A stretch of 64,000 nt of DNA, taken from the NCBI RefSeq assembly GCF_001858025.1, contig NZ_LZQD01000004.1:341743-405742 (forward strand), read 5' to 3'. The translations under genes and the position numbers were made by a program. The stretch comes from Trichormus sp. NMC-1. GTDB taxonomy: Bacteria; Cyanobacteriota; Cyanobacteriia; Cyanobacteriales; Nostocaceae. Under the pieces are notes generated by a model. The model was not told the DNA's origin and made no database searches. It saw nothing but the letters and a program-made list of their open reading frames with translations. Positions 18,485 through 27,617 of this stretch are shown here, in pieces. Every line of letters starts with the position of its first letter. Positions within the stretch are counted from its first letter, which is position 1.

Positions 18485-18882
18485 TGTACAATTATCTCCT
18501 GTTTTGGCTCATAAACGAGTAGGTTAATTTGAGTTCTGGCAATTACTGTCCGTGTAAAACGACGCTGAAAGAATGATTTATAAACTGATTCGGGTATTGC
18601 CAGATATAGTTTTCGTTGCGGATCAAACTCTTCAAGAGCAAATTGGTAGTTAAGAAATTGCCCAAGAGCGGTATGAAACTCGGAAACATTTGAACCACCA
18701 ATAAAGCTTTTGATTTCGACAGCAATCTTTTTATCTGCTCTTTGGGCTGCTAACATCTGTGCTGCTAGGTCAATTTCAAAGTCTACATCCCCAACGCTTA
18801 CCTGATAAGGGTCAGCAGTGATTATCCATCCTTCTTTCTCCAAAGCAGTTCTCACTGCATTGTGAAAACGATCCTTCGCCAT
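18475..18882 (-). CDS. XisH family protein with PD-(D/E)xK-type nuclease motif
   Basis: A 135-residue XisH family protein starting MAKDRFHNAVRTALEKEGW at 18882. The frame extends to 18909, but those residues are not family-like. The arrangement VDFEIDLAA ... KKIAVEIKSF gives the D-x(n)-E-x-K signature of a PD-(D/E)xK endonuclease fold (my reading), followed by an FHTALGQFLNYQFAL helix. This suggests DNA cleavage or a nuclease-derived fold, with XisI as partner. It forms a two-gene operon with xisI, convergent with the toxin-antitoxin pair. Confidence 0.9.
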   Translation of the reverse strand: MAKDRFHNAVRTALEKEGWIITADPYQVSVGDVDFEIDLAAQMLAAQRADKKIAVEIKSFIGGSNVSEFHTALGQFLNYQFALEEFDPQRKLYLAIPESVYKSFFQRRFTRTVIARTQINLLVYEPKQEIIVQWQ

Positions 18883-18909
18883 GCAACATTTCCTGACTCT
18901 TAACCTCAA

Positions 18910-19253
18910 AACATTAGTACCATTTTAATTCTAAGGACAAAAATAACTTTTATCTCCAGTCCCCAGTCCCCAGTAAGTATTTATTCCTAAAAATAGGCTG
19001 TTTCCAGGGCAACAATGAGGCAAAAAACACAAAAAATCCTGAAATCTATATAAATTAATGCTTTCATCTGTTCACTTCTGGCTACAACGCCTTAGAATGA
19101 TTCATTGAAAAGTCGCGCCAATCAGATTTACAGAGATTTTGAGTGTAAAGACTCTTAAGGAACGATTTTTGTAATTCTGCAAACAGAGATTTCCGTAAAG
19201 ATGCGACAAAGTGCATCCTTAAAGAATCTCCAGTAAACCTCAAGGAGTTTGAT
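18910..19253. other. Upstream region of the HU gene
   Basis: 344 bp containing a short AGTCCCC repeat near 18960 and AT-rich DNA. Promoter elements for the HU gene must lie here but none can be assigned with confidence. An antisense frame at 19082-19450 overlapping the HU gene looks spurious. Confidence 0.4.
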
Positions 19254-19538
19254 ATGAACAAGGGCGAATTAGTTGATGCAGTGGCAGAAAAGGCTAGTGT
19301 CACCAAAAAACAAGCTGATGCTGTTTTAAGTGCTGCCATAGAAACAATCATTGAAGCGGTTTCCTCTGGTGATAAAGTCACCTTGGTAGGATTTGGCTCT
19401 TTTGAATCACGGGAACGCAAAGCTCGTGAAGGCCGTAACCCCAAAACCAATGAAAAAATGGAAATCCCAGCTACTAAGGTTCCCGCCTTCTCTGCTGGGA
19501 AACTATTTAGAGAAAGAGTAGCACCCCCAAAAGAGTAA
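19254..19538 (+). CDS. hup: HU family DNA-binding protein
   Basis: A 94-residue histone-like protein that bends and compacts DNA as a dimer. It starts MNKGELVDAVAEKASVTKKQ, has the GFGSFESRERKAREGRNPKT arm motif at about residues 46-65, and ends with FSAGKLFRERV. The length is standard. It is preceded by an AAGGAG-type ribosome site and appears monocistronic. Confidence 0.97.
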   Translation: MNKGELVDAVAEKASVTKKQADAVLSAAIETIIEAVSSGDKVTLVGFGSFESRERKAREGRNPKTNEKMEIPATKVPAFSAGKLFRERVAPPKE

Positions 19539-19564
19539 CTTCTGTTCTAGGAAATCTTTTTTTG

Positions 19565-20812
19565 ATGCAACAACAAGCACACGGGGGGAATTTAGCTTGG
19601 GCAGCAGCACTGGCTGGCTGTCCCCCTGATGCTATTGTGGATTTTTCTGCCAGTATCAGCCCGTTGGGACCACCAAACAGCGTTATTGCTGCGATTGTGT
19701 CCCAATTTGGTAATCTTAGGCACTATCCAGACCCAGATTATAGAGAACTAAAACTAGCTCTGGGTCATTTCCATCAAATAGCTTCTGAGTGGATTCTGCC
19801 GGGCAATGGTTCCGCAGAATTACTCACTTTATTAGGTAGGGAATTAGCGCAATTATCCGCCACAATGTTAATTACTCCAGCCTTTGGCGACTATTACCGC
19901 ACCCTAGCGGCTTACAACGCTAAAGTCCTGGAGTTTCCGGTTGATTTGAAAACAGAGAACAGGGAGACACGGGGACGCGGGGACGCGGGGAAAGAGGGAC
20001 ACGGAGACGCGGGGACAAAAGGACACGGGGAAAGAGGGACACGGGGACAATCTCTCTTTCTCACCCTTCAGGTTCGGAAGTTCGGACTCGACGGGAACCG
20101 CCAAGACTCCGACTTTCTCACCGCGTCTCCCCATCACCGCGTCACCGCGTCCTCTTCTTCCCCACCACCCAATTGCGGTTTACTGCTAAATAACCCGCAC
20201 AACCCGACGGGAAAGTTATTTACACGGGATTCTATTTTGCCTTATCTGGAAGAGTTTGCTTTGGTGGTGGTGGATGAAGCGTTTATGGATTTTCTGCCCC
20301 CAGATGAAGAACAAAGCCTGATTGGATTGGTGCAGGAATATGAGAATTTAGTCATATTGCGATCGCTCACCAAATTTTACAGTCTCCCTGGGTTAAGGTT
20401 AGGATATGCGATCGCTCACCCTCACCGTCTCGCTAAATGGCAATCATGGCGAGATCCCTGGCCTGTCAACACCCTCGCCGCAGCCGCCGCAATTGCCGCC
20501 CTCCAAGATACAGACTTTCAAGAACACACCTGGAAATGGCTACCAACCGCCCGAAATCAACTATTTCAAGGTCTAGCCTCAATAACCGGATTACGACCCC
20601 TAGAAGGCGCTGCTAACTACTTGCTGGTAGAGTCCCAACAGTCTACTTCCCAGTTACAATCACAATTACTCCAGCAGTACCAGATTTTAATTCGAGATTG
20701 TCTGAGTTTTAAAGAATTGGGCGATCGCTTTTTCCGAGTTGCTGTCCGTTCTGAATCAGATAACCAACGCTTACTAACAGCCCTTAAATCAGTGCTGAGT
20801 GCTGAGTTTTGA
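19565..20812 (+). CDS. cobD: CobD-like threonine-phosphate decarboxylase / histidinol-phosphate-aminotransferase-like PLP enzyme with translated repeat insertion
   Basis: A fold-type I PLP enzyme. HGGNLAWAAALAGCPPDAIVDFSASI at the N-terminus is the CobD pattern, so the likely product is aminopropanol phosphate for the cobalamin nucleotide loop. Other marks are PGNGSAELL, NNPHNPTG (Asn cofactor contact), VVVDEAFMDF and SLTKFYSLPGLRLGY with the PLP Lys. Residues about 130-202 (19950-20165) are not family sequence: they translate a degenerate GACGCGG/GACACGG repeat (ETRGRGDAGKEGHGDAG) and its inverted arm. The frame stays open through it, so the gene is probably expressed with a long surface loop. 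Start is the ATG at 19565. No other cobalamin genes are nearby. Confidence 0.8.
   Translation: MQQQAHGGNLAWAAALAGCPPDAIVDFSASISPLGPPNSVIAAIVSQFGNLRHYPDPDYRELKLALGHFHQIASEWILPGNGSAELLTLLGRELAQLSATMLITPAFGDYYRTLAAYNAKVLEFPVDLKTENRETRGRGDAGKEGHGDAGTKGHGERGTRGQSLFLTLQVRKFGLDGNRQDSDFLTASPHHRVTASSSSPPPNCGLLLNNPHNPTGKLFTRDSILPYLEEFALVVVDEAFMDFLPPDEEQSLIGLVQEYENLVILRSLTKFYSLPGLRLGYAIAHPHRLAKWQSWRDPWPVNTLAAAAAIAALQDTDFQEHTWKWLPTARNQLFQGLASITGLRPLEGAANYLLVESQQSTSQLQSQLLQQYQILIRDCLSFKELGDRFFRVAVRSESDNQRLLTALKSVLSAEF
19950..20165. repeat. Degenerate GACGCGG/CCGCGTC inverted repeat inside the CobD-like gene
   Basis: The left arm has many GACACGGGGACGCGG units, the right arm CCGCGTCTCCCCATCACCGCG units, and the centre is a roughly 70-bp unrelated segment. 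The total fits a multiple of three, as the reading frame continues through it. Same type as at 8820-8940. Confidence 0.8.
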
Positions 20813-20865
20813 GTGCTGAGTGCTGAGTTCTCCCCCTGTCCCCTGCACCCTGCCCCCTGTTCCCG

Positions 20866-22389
20866 ATGAAGATTGATTACGATATCGTCATAATTGGCGG
20901 TAGTCTTGCCGGATACCAAGCCGCTTTAGCTGCAATTCAATTACACGCCACAGTGGCCTTAGTACAGCCTCAAGTTAACGATGAGTTGAATTATCACCAT
21001 GCACTCAGCGAACTTGCTAAAAAGGCGCAGCAATCGCTTGATTTAGTAAATCTGGGGATTTTTGCCCCGCCGGTGAATTCGGCATCAGATATTTATTTCC
21101 ACGGACAAAATCATCCTACAGCAGGATTACCAGCCAAATCACCACCAGCAATGTCTAATTTCGGTTCTGCCAAAGCCGTGCAAGAGGCAATGTTATATGC
21201 TCGTGGTGTAGCTGCAAATCTGTCCCACATTAATTCTCTCGCTAATTTAGCAGCCCAAGGAGTAGATATTATTTTTGACAATGGTCAATTTCAATCTTCT
21301 CCCAAATTAGGTTTTGCGGTTAAAGACCGAATTTTACGCGGACGGACATATTTGCTTGCTTGTGGTTCACGTCCAGCAATTCCAGAAATTGAAGGACTAC
21401 AAGCCACTGGCTACCTAACCCTAGCTAATATTTGGCAATCTTTAGATCAATCAAACCCCCCCAAAAATTGGGTAATTATTGGTGGTTTACCTCAAAGCAT
21501 TGAAATTGCCCAAACTTTAGCAAGATTGGGTGGCAACGTCATTTTAATAGTTAAACATCGCTCTATTCTTTCTCATCTTGATCCAGAAATAGCCCAATTA
21601 CTACTCGCACAATTAGAAGTTGATGGTGTGCGTGTGATCACCCAAACAGTAGTAACTCAAGTACTGAAAATTGGAGATAAAAAATGGGTTCAAGCTGGAG
21701 ATATAGCTATTGAAACTGATGAAATTTTAGTCGCAACAGGGCAACAGCCAAATCTAGAATCTCTCAATTTAGCAGCAGCAGGTGTGAAATTTTATCCCCA
21801 CCGCTTGGTAGTCAATGAAAAACTACAAACCACCAATCACAGAATTTACGCTTGTGGTGATGCTATTGGTGGTTATGATATTGCCAATCTTGCTAATTAT
21901 GAAGCTAATATTGCTTTGAAAAATGCGCTATTTTTTCCTAAATTTACTGTTAATTATCGGTCTCTTCCCTGGGGAATATCTTCTCAACCGATGGTAACAC
22001 AAGTTGGTTTAACAGAAAACCAAGCTAAACGCCAATATGGTAAAAATGAAGTTTTTGTTTTAAAACAATATTTTAAAACATTAGCAGCAGCCCAAATAAA
22101 AGGCGAAATTACTGGTATTTGTAAATTAATTGTCCGTGAAAATGGGGAAATTTTAGGATGTTCTATATTAGGAGAGGAAGCAGCCGAGTTAATTAATCTA
22201 ATTGCGCTGGCTATATCACAAAATATTCAAGTTAAGCATTTAGCAAATTTGGCTCCTGTATATCCCTGTTTCACGGAAATCTTGGTAGAAACTGCAAGGG
22301 AATGGGGTAAGCAAAGACTGGATAAAAATTACGCTTTACAAGAGTTTTTGCAAAGCTTTTTCTATTTTCGCCGCAATTGGAATTTATAG
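20866..22389 (+). CDS. FAD/NAD(P)-binding oxidoreductase of the dihydrolipoamide-dehydrogenase/mercuric-reductase fold, without active-site disulfide
   Basis: A 507-residue two-dinucleotide-binding-domain flavoprotein. The FAD site is DIVIIGGSLAGYQAA (residues 6-20), the NAD(P) site WVIIGGLPQSIEIAQTLARL (about 205-224), the second FAD motif YACGDAIGGYD (about 329), and a C-terminal dimerisation domain from about 375. The CxxxxC redox pair expected about 40 residues into the chain is absent (the segment reads NDELNYHHALSELAKK), and the C-terminal His-Pro-Thr-x-x-Glu motif is replaced by VYPCFTEI. It therefore cannot use the disulfide chemistry of its relatives. Reaction unknown. It follows the CobD-like gene by 53 bp. 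Confidence 0.8.
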   Translation: MKIDYDIVIIGGSLAGYQAALAAIQLHATVALVQPQVNDELNYHHALSELAKKAQQSLDLVNLGIFAPPVNSASDIYFHGQNHPTAGLPAKSPPAMSNFGSAKAVQEAMLYARGVAANLSHINSLANLAAQGVDIIFDNGQFQSSPKLGFAVKDRILRGRTYLLACGSRPAIPEIEGLQATGYLTLANIWQSLDQSNPPKNWVIIGGLPQSIEIAQTLARLGGNVILIVKHRSILSHLDPEIAQLLLAQLEVDGVRVITQTVVTQVLKIGDKKWVQAGDIAIETDEILVATGQQPNLESLNLAAAGVKFYPHRLVVNEKLQTTNHRIYACGDAIGGYDIANLANYEANIALKNALFFPKFTVNYRSLPWGISSQPMVTQVGLTENQAKRQYGKNEVFVLKQYFKTLAAAQIKGEITGICKLIVRENGEILGCSILGEEAAELINLIALAISQNIQVKHLANLAPVYPCFTEILVETAREWGKQRLDKNYALQEFLQSFFYFRRNWNL

Positions 22390-22489
22390 TGTTTTTTAAC
22401 GCAGAGGAACGCAAAGTACGCGCGGAGGTACGCGGAGGGTTTTTTGTTCAGAGGGAACAGGGAACGGGCAACAGGGAATAGAAAAAACT

Positions 22490-22667
22490 CATGTTTAAAA
22501 ACATGAGATTGAAATAATGACCGGAGGCGGAGCGGCTCCGGCTCCGCACTGTTTTTTTCGTTGCTCGTCATCTCAAAAAACATCTTTTTTTTGACTGAGC
22601 TTTAAACTCAGAACTAAAGTTTCTTATCTGTTCCCTGTTCCCTGTTCCCTGTTCCCTTTTTTTGTAG
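22490..22667. repeat. Hairpins and repeat F copy 1 with GTTCCCT tail
   Basis: Two hairpins (ACTCATGTTTAAAAACATGAG and a GGAGCGGCTCCGGCTCC palindrome) are followed at 22590-22667 by TTTTGACTGAGCTTTAAACTC, itself a CTGAG/CTCAG hairpin, and then AGAACTAAAGTTTC and four GTTCCCT units. This last part of about 80 bp recurs nearly unchanged at 27893-27975. Confidence 0.75.
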
Positions 22668-24398
22668 TTATTTAGTTCGTTCTTTATTGCGATTCTGGGT
22701 TTTTTCTATTAAGGAAACACTACCCATACCTTGGAGAATTCCCCGCCCTATTAAACCTAATCCTCGTCCAATTACTTGGGTAAGAATGAAGACAAATCCA
22801 CTACCTAAAAAGGATAAGATTGATTGTATGCGGGGTGCAATCGCATCACGAAATTCTAGCACTAATGTCACTACTAAGGGAATACCAGAAAGTTTTGTTA
22901 ACTCTTGGCTGCGAGGTGCATAAATTGATATTTTGGCAATACCACGAGGTGCAAATACAAATAATTCATAGCGGCTTTCAAAAATTTCTTGGGCTTCAGT
23001 TACATAATTACGCAATCGGTATTTCCACGATAAGTTATTTCTAAATCGTTCAATTTCTCTGGTGGAAATCATGTGCCGATCATAATAACCTTGTTTAATG
23101 GTTTCTATATCTGCTAAAAAATTTAGTAATGGCTGTACTACAGCATTGGCTACCTGAATCAACAAATTCTCTAAAATTATTGATGCTTGCGAATTTGCTT
23201 GTTCACTACCTGCTCGATAGGATATATTATCAATATACAAATCTGTTTGTAAAACTAAATAAGAAAACAACTCCACAGTTAAGGGAATTTTATTCAGAAT
23301 TTGTGTTTCTACATTAGCTGCGTTATCGAGCATAAAACTGGCTATTTCTATTTTGTTATCGCCTATATATATACAGGAAAATTTCCCAAAAAAATCTCTA
23401 ATTGCTTCTTGCCACAAATCAATTAATATTTTATTTTTGAAATTTTGTATTAAGTTTAATTTGACTTCATTATTGCGTAAATCATCCAATTGTTGAGACA
23501 ATTTTTGCAGAATAATATAAAGTAATTCTCGTTTTTTTTCTTCCCGAAATATGTCGATTTCTAAGGGTATATCTGTGAGATTCTGTAGAGGAAACTGGAG
23601 TTTATTAACGCAGGATGTAAATACTGTAGATTGCAGCACTCTTGGACTCAGTAAGGGTGGCAAAAAAGTTGGCATCTGCTGGGAGTTTAATGGACTAATA
23701 GCGTTAGTAGGATAATTAGGTGAAGGTAGTTGTTGAGCAGGCTGTATTGGTTGTTCTTCCTTTGGTGCAGCTAATAAATGATTAACTAACCAACGAGCGG
23801 CTAACAGTTCACGTCTTTGTCCTGCGAGTATAGCTTTATCTAGTAGTGGTAGTCCAGGGATTTTTAATTGTCCTGTGACTGCGGTGAGAGTAGAGTTAAT
23901 GTAGTTAATTCCTGACAAACGGACATTATTCCGCAGACTACTCAAAGGCAAAGAGGATGACAAAGACGTGACTATATACCAGTAGTAACCACCATTTGCT
24001 ACTTCTTGTATAATGGGGACTAATTCAGAAATTGATATACCTTTAGGACAATAGCCATTGACACCAGTAGACTTGGCTGCTAACAGCAGTTCTTGTGTGG
24101 AGATAACACTCAGTAGTAATACAGGTATCTGGGGGTATAATGCCTTGAGTTGTTTACAGAATTGCAAACCTAGTTGCTGAGATTCCCTAGAATAACCATT
24201 ACCTAACTCTAAAACTATCAAATTCACTTGGTTAGGGTCTTGAGCTATAATTTGGGCTAAAATTTGCAAGGCGGCGATATCTGTTGGGACATCAGCTACT
24301 ACTTGTATATCGGATATGCTTTCCAACGCTACCCTTAACCCTAGACGAAAGATGGGATCTGGGTCGATTAGCAATAATGTCAAAGGGCGATCGTGCAT
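22668..24398 (-). CDS. Response-regulator-like protein with DUF3685 (Ycf55-type) domain
   Basis: A 576-residue protein. Residues 6-130 form a NarL-type receiver fold (LTLLLIDPDPIFRLGLRVAL, VPVLL strand, Lys in GYCPKG). The phosphoacceptor position has Glu64 (IVLELG) instead of Asp, so the receiver is probably not phosphorylated. The C-terminal region from about 270 matches the DUF3685/Ycf55 type, with a hydrophobic segment near the end (about 535-555). Ycf55 is also encoded in red-algal plastids; function unknown. Start is ATG at 24398. Confidence 0.82.
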   Translation of the reverse strand: MHDRPLTLLLIDPDPIFRLGLRVALESISDIQVVADVPTDIAALQILAQIIAQDPNQVNLIVLELGNGYSRESQQLGLQFCKQLKALYPQIPVLLLSVISTQELLLAAKSTGVNGYCPKGISISELVPIIQEVANGGYYWYIVTSLSSSLPLSSLRNNVRLSGINYINSTLTAVTGQLKIPGLPLLDKAILAGQRRELLAARWLVNHLLAAPKEEQPIQPAQQLPSPNYPTNAISPLNSQQMPTFLPPLLSPRVLQSTVFTSCVNKLQFPLQNLTDIPLEIDIFREEKKRELLYIILQKLSQQLDDLRNNEVKLNLIQNFKNKILIDLWQEAIRDFFGKFSCIYIGDNKIEIASFMLDNAANVETQILNKIPLTVELFSYLVLQTDLYIDNISYRAGSEQANSQASIILENLLIQVANAVVQPLLNFLADIETIKQGYYDRHMISTREIERFRNNLSWKYRLRNYVTEAQEIFESRYELFVFAPRGIAKISIYAPRSQELTKLSGIPLVVTLVLEFRDAIAPRIQSILSFLGSGFVFILTQVIGRGLGLIGRGILQGMGSVSLIEKTQNRNKERTK

Positions 24399-24518
24399 AT
24401 TATACTCATATACAAATACTCTTTTTTTCCCAACTAGGAATCCGATTTGAGACTTAGCTGATTAAACCTGATTGTGATCTATTAGTCATGCCTATGTCTT
24501 ATGCCCAATAAGTCATAA

Positions 24519-24977
24519 TTAATGACTATCTTCACCTGATGGTGAGTTACGATAGCCATAAAAGTTAATGGTGTAGCCAGTAATCTTCACTCCTGTTTTT
24601 ACCTCAACTTGGTGGAGAAACTCTTCTGAGAGTTCCACATGAACATCGAGAATTTGATTTGTATCTATACAGTTGACGTGGCTATGGGCATCACTAATAT
24701 TACCGTATAAACGTCCATCGCAATGTTCAATACACTCAATGATACCCTGACTGGATAGGGCTTCTAAATTTTGATAAACAGACGTATGTCCGATATCTTT
24801 GCCTTGTTGGTTTAAACGATCATAAATCTCTCTGGCAGAAAGATGTTCATTTGCCTGCCAAAGTAGTTCCAGAATAAAGCGCCGCTGGCGGCTGACGCGC
24901 ATACCCAGAACTTGACACTGATCTATAGCATCTTCTAAGGAACGAATTGGCTGTTTAGAAATAGCTGGTTTTTGCAT
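24519..24977 (-). CDS. Fur-family metal/peroxide regulator, FurC/PerR-like
   Basis: A 152-residue winged-helix repressor. The DNA-binding domain includes MRVSRQRRFILELLWQANEH, AREIYDRLNQQGKDIGHTS and VYQNLEALSSQGII (residues 26-80). The regulatory metal site is likely built from His98, His100 and residues in the DVHVELSEEF strand. Only one Cys (Cys103, VNCIDT) remains where zinc-structured Fur proteins have CxxC. By memory the sequence resembles Anabaena FurC (PerR) more than FurA or FurB/Zur, so peroxide sensing is the best guess. Confidence 0.85.
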   Translation of the reverse strand: MQKPAISKQPIRSLEDAIDQCQVLGMRVSRQRRFILELLWQANEHLSAREIYDRLNQQGKDIGHTSVYQNLEALSSQGIIECIEHCDGRLYGNISDAHSHVNCIDTNQILDVHVELSEEFLHQVEVKTGVKITGYTINFYGYRNSPSGEDSH

Positions 24978-26198
24978 ATTTCAATTTCTTAACTACTGGG
25001 ATATTTTTCCCGTTCAATGTTGAGTGTTGATTTATTGATGTCAGGATATGAGACACGGTTTTTTTTGCTTCTACCTATCTTATTAGTATTAAGCATTGTA
25101 GTTATAACAGACTGTAGCAACTCTTTTGCTTATTTACTGTTGCATTTTTACATCCTAGCTTTAAAACAAACTCATAACAACTTTAGCTTAAAATCTTTGT
25201 TAATGTCCACCTTAGGATAGTTGTATATTATTTACTAGTAGATGTGGTGGATATCTCCGAAAACGGTCAAAGCTATTTCTAGACTGGTTTTCAGCAGACA
25301 ACAGCATGATAAAGAACCGCTCTGATTTGTGAACAAGAGTCAGATCTTGGATTTCTCAGAGAAGTCGGGGATATTGTTGTATGGCATATGCCAAGCTGCG
25401 CTATCACGACTAATATAGAACTGCTATAGTAAAAAATTTTTCATTTTTATGAGCGGTATTTACTCTAGTAATATAATTATACCATCAATTCACAACTCAA
25501 AGAGGATTGCTATATAACCATTTTTATTACTATCAAAAAACAAAAATAATGAAATAAATAAAAGTAGAAAATAAATCAATAAAGACTACAGGAACGACTT
25601 ACAGTAATAACTAGAAAATCAAATAAAATTTCGTTAATTATTATCTAATTTATTAATTTTAAAGAAATTGGTTTACTTGGTTCTGAAGAGATATGTTTTT
25701 CTGACTAAAGTTATACATCTTTAGTTAGATAAACCTGCTGTGTGAAACCGTTATAATTAAAGTGCAGCACCTGGCTATTATTAGTCCCGTAAGGGATACG
25801 CGGTTCATTTAATCTATATTCTTCTGGTGGGAAGGGAGTAGCTTTGACCTTTTTTTAATTAATTTTGGGTGCAAGCCCCCACTGATTGCAATTTTTAATT
25901 AATAATTTTTAATTTTTAATTGGAGCGTTCGCGCAGCGTCTCGTAGAGAAGCGACTTGACCTTTTAAAATATCCTCTTAATTTTTGTTAATTAAACTGAA
26001 GACAATTATTACTTCACATTATTAATAATCAATACAAAAAGCAGTTATTTAGTTGTTTTTTTGGATGATGAATAAATCTTCCGATAGAGAATATTAGTTA
26101 ATATTTTATATTTACTTACTTCTTCAGATAGTAGATTTATATTTTCCATAACTATAATCTAGTCTCGAAGTGATGAAAACATAATGAGGACAAAATTG
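24978..26198. other. 1.2-kb gene-poor region
   Basis: Very AT-rich. A 67-codon frame at 25017-25220 lacks family resemblance. A hairpin CTAAAG-N8-CTTTAG lies near 25707, and a REP-like fragment (GCGTTCGCGCAGCGTCTCG) near 25924 next to AATTTTTAATT repeats. I see no RNA gene. The length suggests decayed sequence or a regulatory/untranslated RNA that cannot be read by eye. Confidence 0.45.
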
Positions 26199-26606
26199 AT
26201 GGTTAAGAAAGCAGGGAATAAAAATATTGATTCTGCTCATCGTGTTGATTCAGATTCATATGATCGGGGCATAATTCCAGCAGAAACAGCGGCGCGTATA
26301 GCCAGAGAAGGAGAAAATTATAAACAAGTTCCCACAGAAGAAAAACTCTCAAGTGCGCCTACCGATGACCAAACTAATAATGAAAGCATCCGCACCACTG
26401 ATGGTTACACTATTGATCAAGAAGGGTTAGTGAATAATTATCCAGTTGAACCAGAAATGTATTATGAAGTTCCAGGGGATGCGCGCAAAGAAATAGTTAG
26501 AGATGCCGCAGAACGCGTTGAGGAACTAAGAGAAGTGAATGAAGATAAAGCCGGTGAATTAACAGAAAAAGGCGATAAACGTGGTAAAGGAACCGGCATG
26601 ATTTAG
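26199..26606 (+). CDS. Small hydrophilic hypothetical protein
   Basis: 135 residues from ATG 26199, chosen because GAGGA lies 7-8 nt upstream; an alternative start is 26184. The protein is highly charged and has no hydrophobic segment or Cys. Notable segments are PAETAARIAREGENYKQVP, a Tyr/Pro patch (YPVEPEMYYEVP) and an acidic helix KEIVRDAAERVEELREVNED. It ends in a Lys/Gly tail. It looks largely disordered, similar in feel to stress-related cyanobacterial proteins, but I do not recognise a family. Confidence 0.65.
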   Translation: MVKKAGNKNIDSAHRVDSDSYDRGIIPAETAARIAREGENYKQVPTEEKLSSAPTDDQTNNESIRTTDGYTIDQEGLVNNYPVEPEMYYEVPGDARKEIVRDAAERVEELREVNEDKAGELTEKGDKRGKGTGMI

Positions 26607-26648
26607 TGAATATGCTCTGTTCTGGGTGCAATTACTTGATTGCACCCG

Positions 26649-27617
26649 TTATTCATCTGAGTGTTTTATTTCCACATTCAAATTAGGCAGTCCTTCTAAT
26701 TTTTCAATGAGTATTTCTTCTTCTACTGATGGTACAAAAATCTTCAAGCCACCTGGTATGCAGTTAATTTCTACAGGAGTTGTACCAACTATTTCTCCAT
26801 CTATGACTATCTTTTGCGGTGGGTCAGTTGTGATTTTAAACTGTTTACTTCGCAGATAGCCAATATCATCTCGTTCCGCTGCGGTACCGGTGGAAGCGCT
26901 TTGAAATAAATGGAACGTGGCTGCGATCGCACCAGCTTTATTATCTGGAGCTACAATGGTTAAATCTAGTAATCCATCATCAAAAATAATACCTGCTGGC
27001 CCCTGAGCTAAAACTGATGTGGGAGGTGCAGCATTTGCCACTGTCACCGCTGACGCAATAGTGCTAATTATCTTGTCTTCTGTTTCAATTTCGACAGCGA
27101 ATTTCTGTAAATTTTGCAGTTGTTGGATGCCTGCTAAAATGTAGGCTATCATTCCAAAACGATTTTTGGCTTCCCTGTCTGCTTTTTCGACCGCTCCCGC
27201 TTCAAAGCCAATACCTACCAATAAAACCATCGGTCTATCATTGCAATAAGCTATATCTACTGTGCGAGTTTTACCTTCTAAAATTGTTTCACAAGCGGCG
27301 ATGATTGTATTGGGAATATTTAAAGCTGCGGCAAAAGCGTTTGCTGTTCCCCTGGAAATAATGCCAAAGGGAATATCTGTATTAATTATCGCTGTTGCTG
27401 CTGCTGATAAAGTTCCATCTCCCCCGGAAACAATAATCTCCTCTACTCCCCTTTCTACCGCTGCTTGCGCTAGTTCATCAGCATCTATCTCTTCAGTTGT
27501 GAAATAAATATCTAGATCAATTGCTGGCTCTAATAATGCCCTAATTTGAGCTAATTCTAATTCTGGATTACCCTGACCCGCAACCGGATTAAATATTAGG
27601 CAGGCTGAACGATTCAT
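26649..27617 (-). CDS. Diacylglycerol/lipid kinase, YegS/DagK family
   Basis: A 322-residue kinase that phosphorylates diacylglycerol or a related lipid with ATP. The nucleotide-binding motif VSGGDGTLSAAATAI (residues about 63-77) and the RGTANAFAAALNIP segment are diagnostic. A C-terminal beta-sandwich carries VGIGFEAG and the DDGLLDLTIV strand. Start MNRSACLIFNPVAGQGNPE is typical of the family. The end is convergent with the small hydrophilic gene, 42 bp away. Confidence 0.92.
   Translation of the reverse strand: MNRSACLIFNPVAGQGNPELELAQIRALLEPAIDLDIYFTTEEIDADELAQAAVERGVEEIIVSGGDGTLSAAATAIINTDIPFGIISRGTANAFAAALNIPNTIIAACETILEGKTRTVDIAYCNDRPMVLLVGIGFEAGAVEKADREAKNRFGMIAYILAGIQQLQNLQKFAVEIETEDKIISTIASAVTVANAAPPTSVLAQGPAGIIFDDGLLDLTIVAPDNKAGAIAATFHLFQSASTGTAAERDDIGYLRSKQFKITTDPPQKIVIDGEIVGTTPVEINCIPGGLKIFVPSVEEEILIEKLEGLPNLNVEIKHSDE

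Noticed and set aside
18152-18882. xisHI as evidence of an fdxN-type excision element in this window
   Set aside because: No xisF-type recombinase or nif gene interruption is present; orphan xisHI pairs are common.
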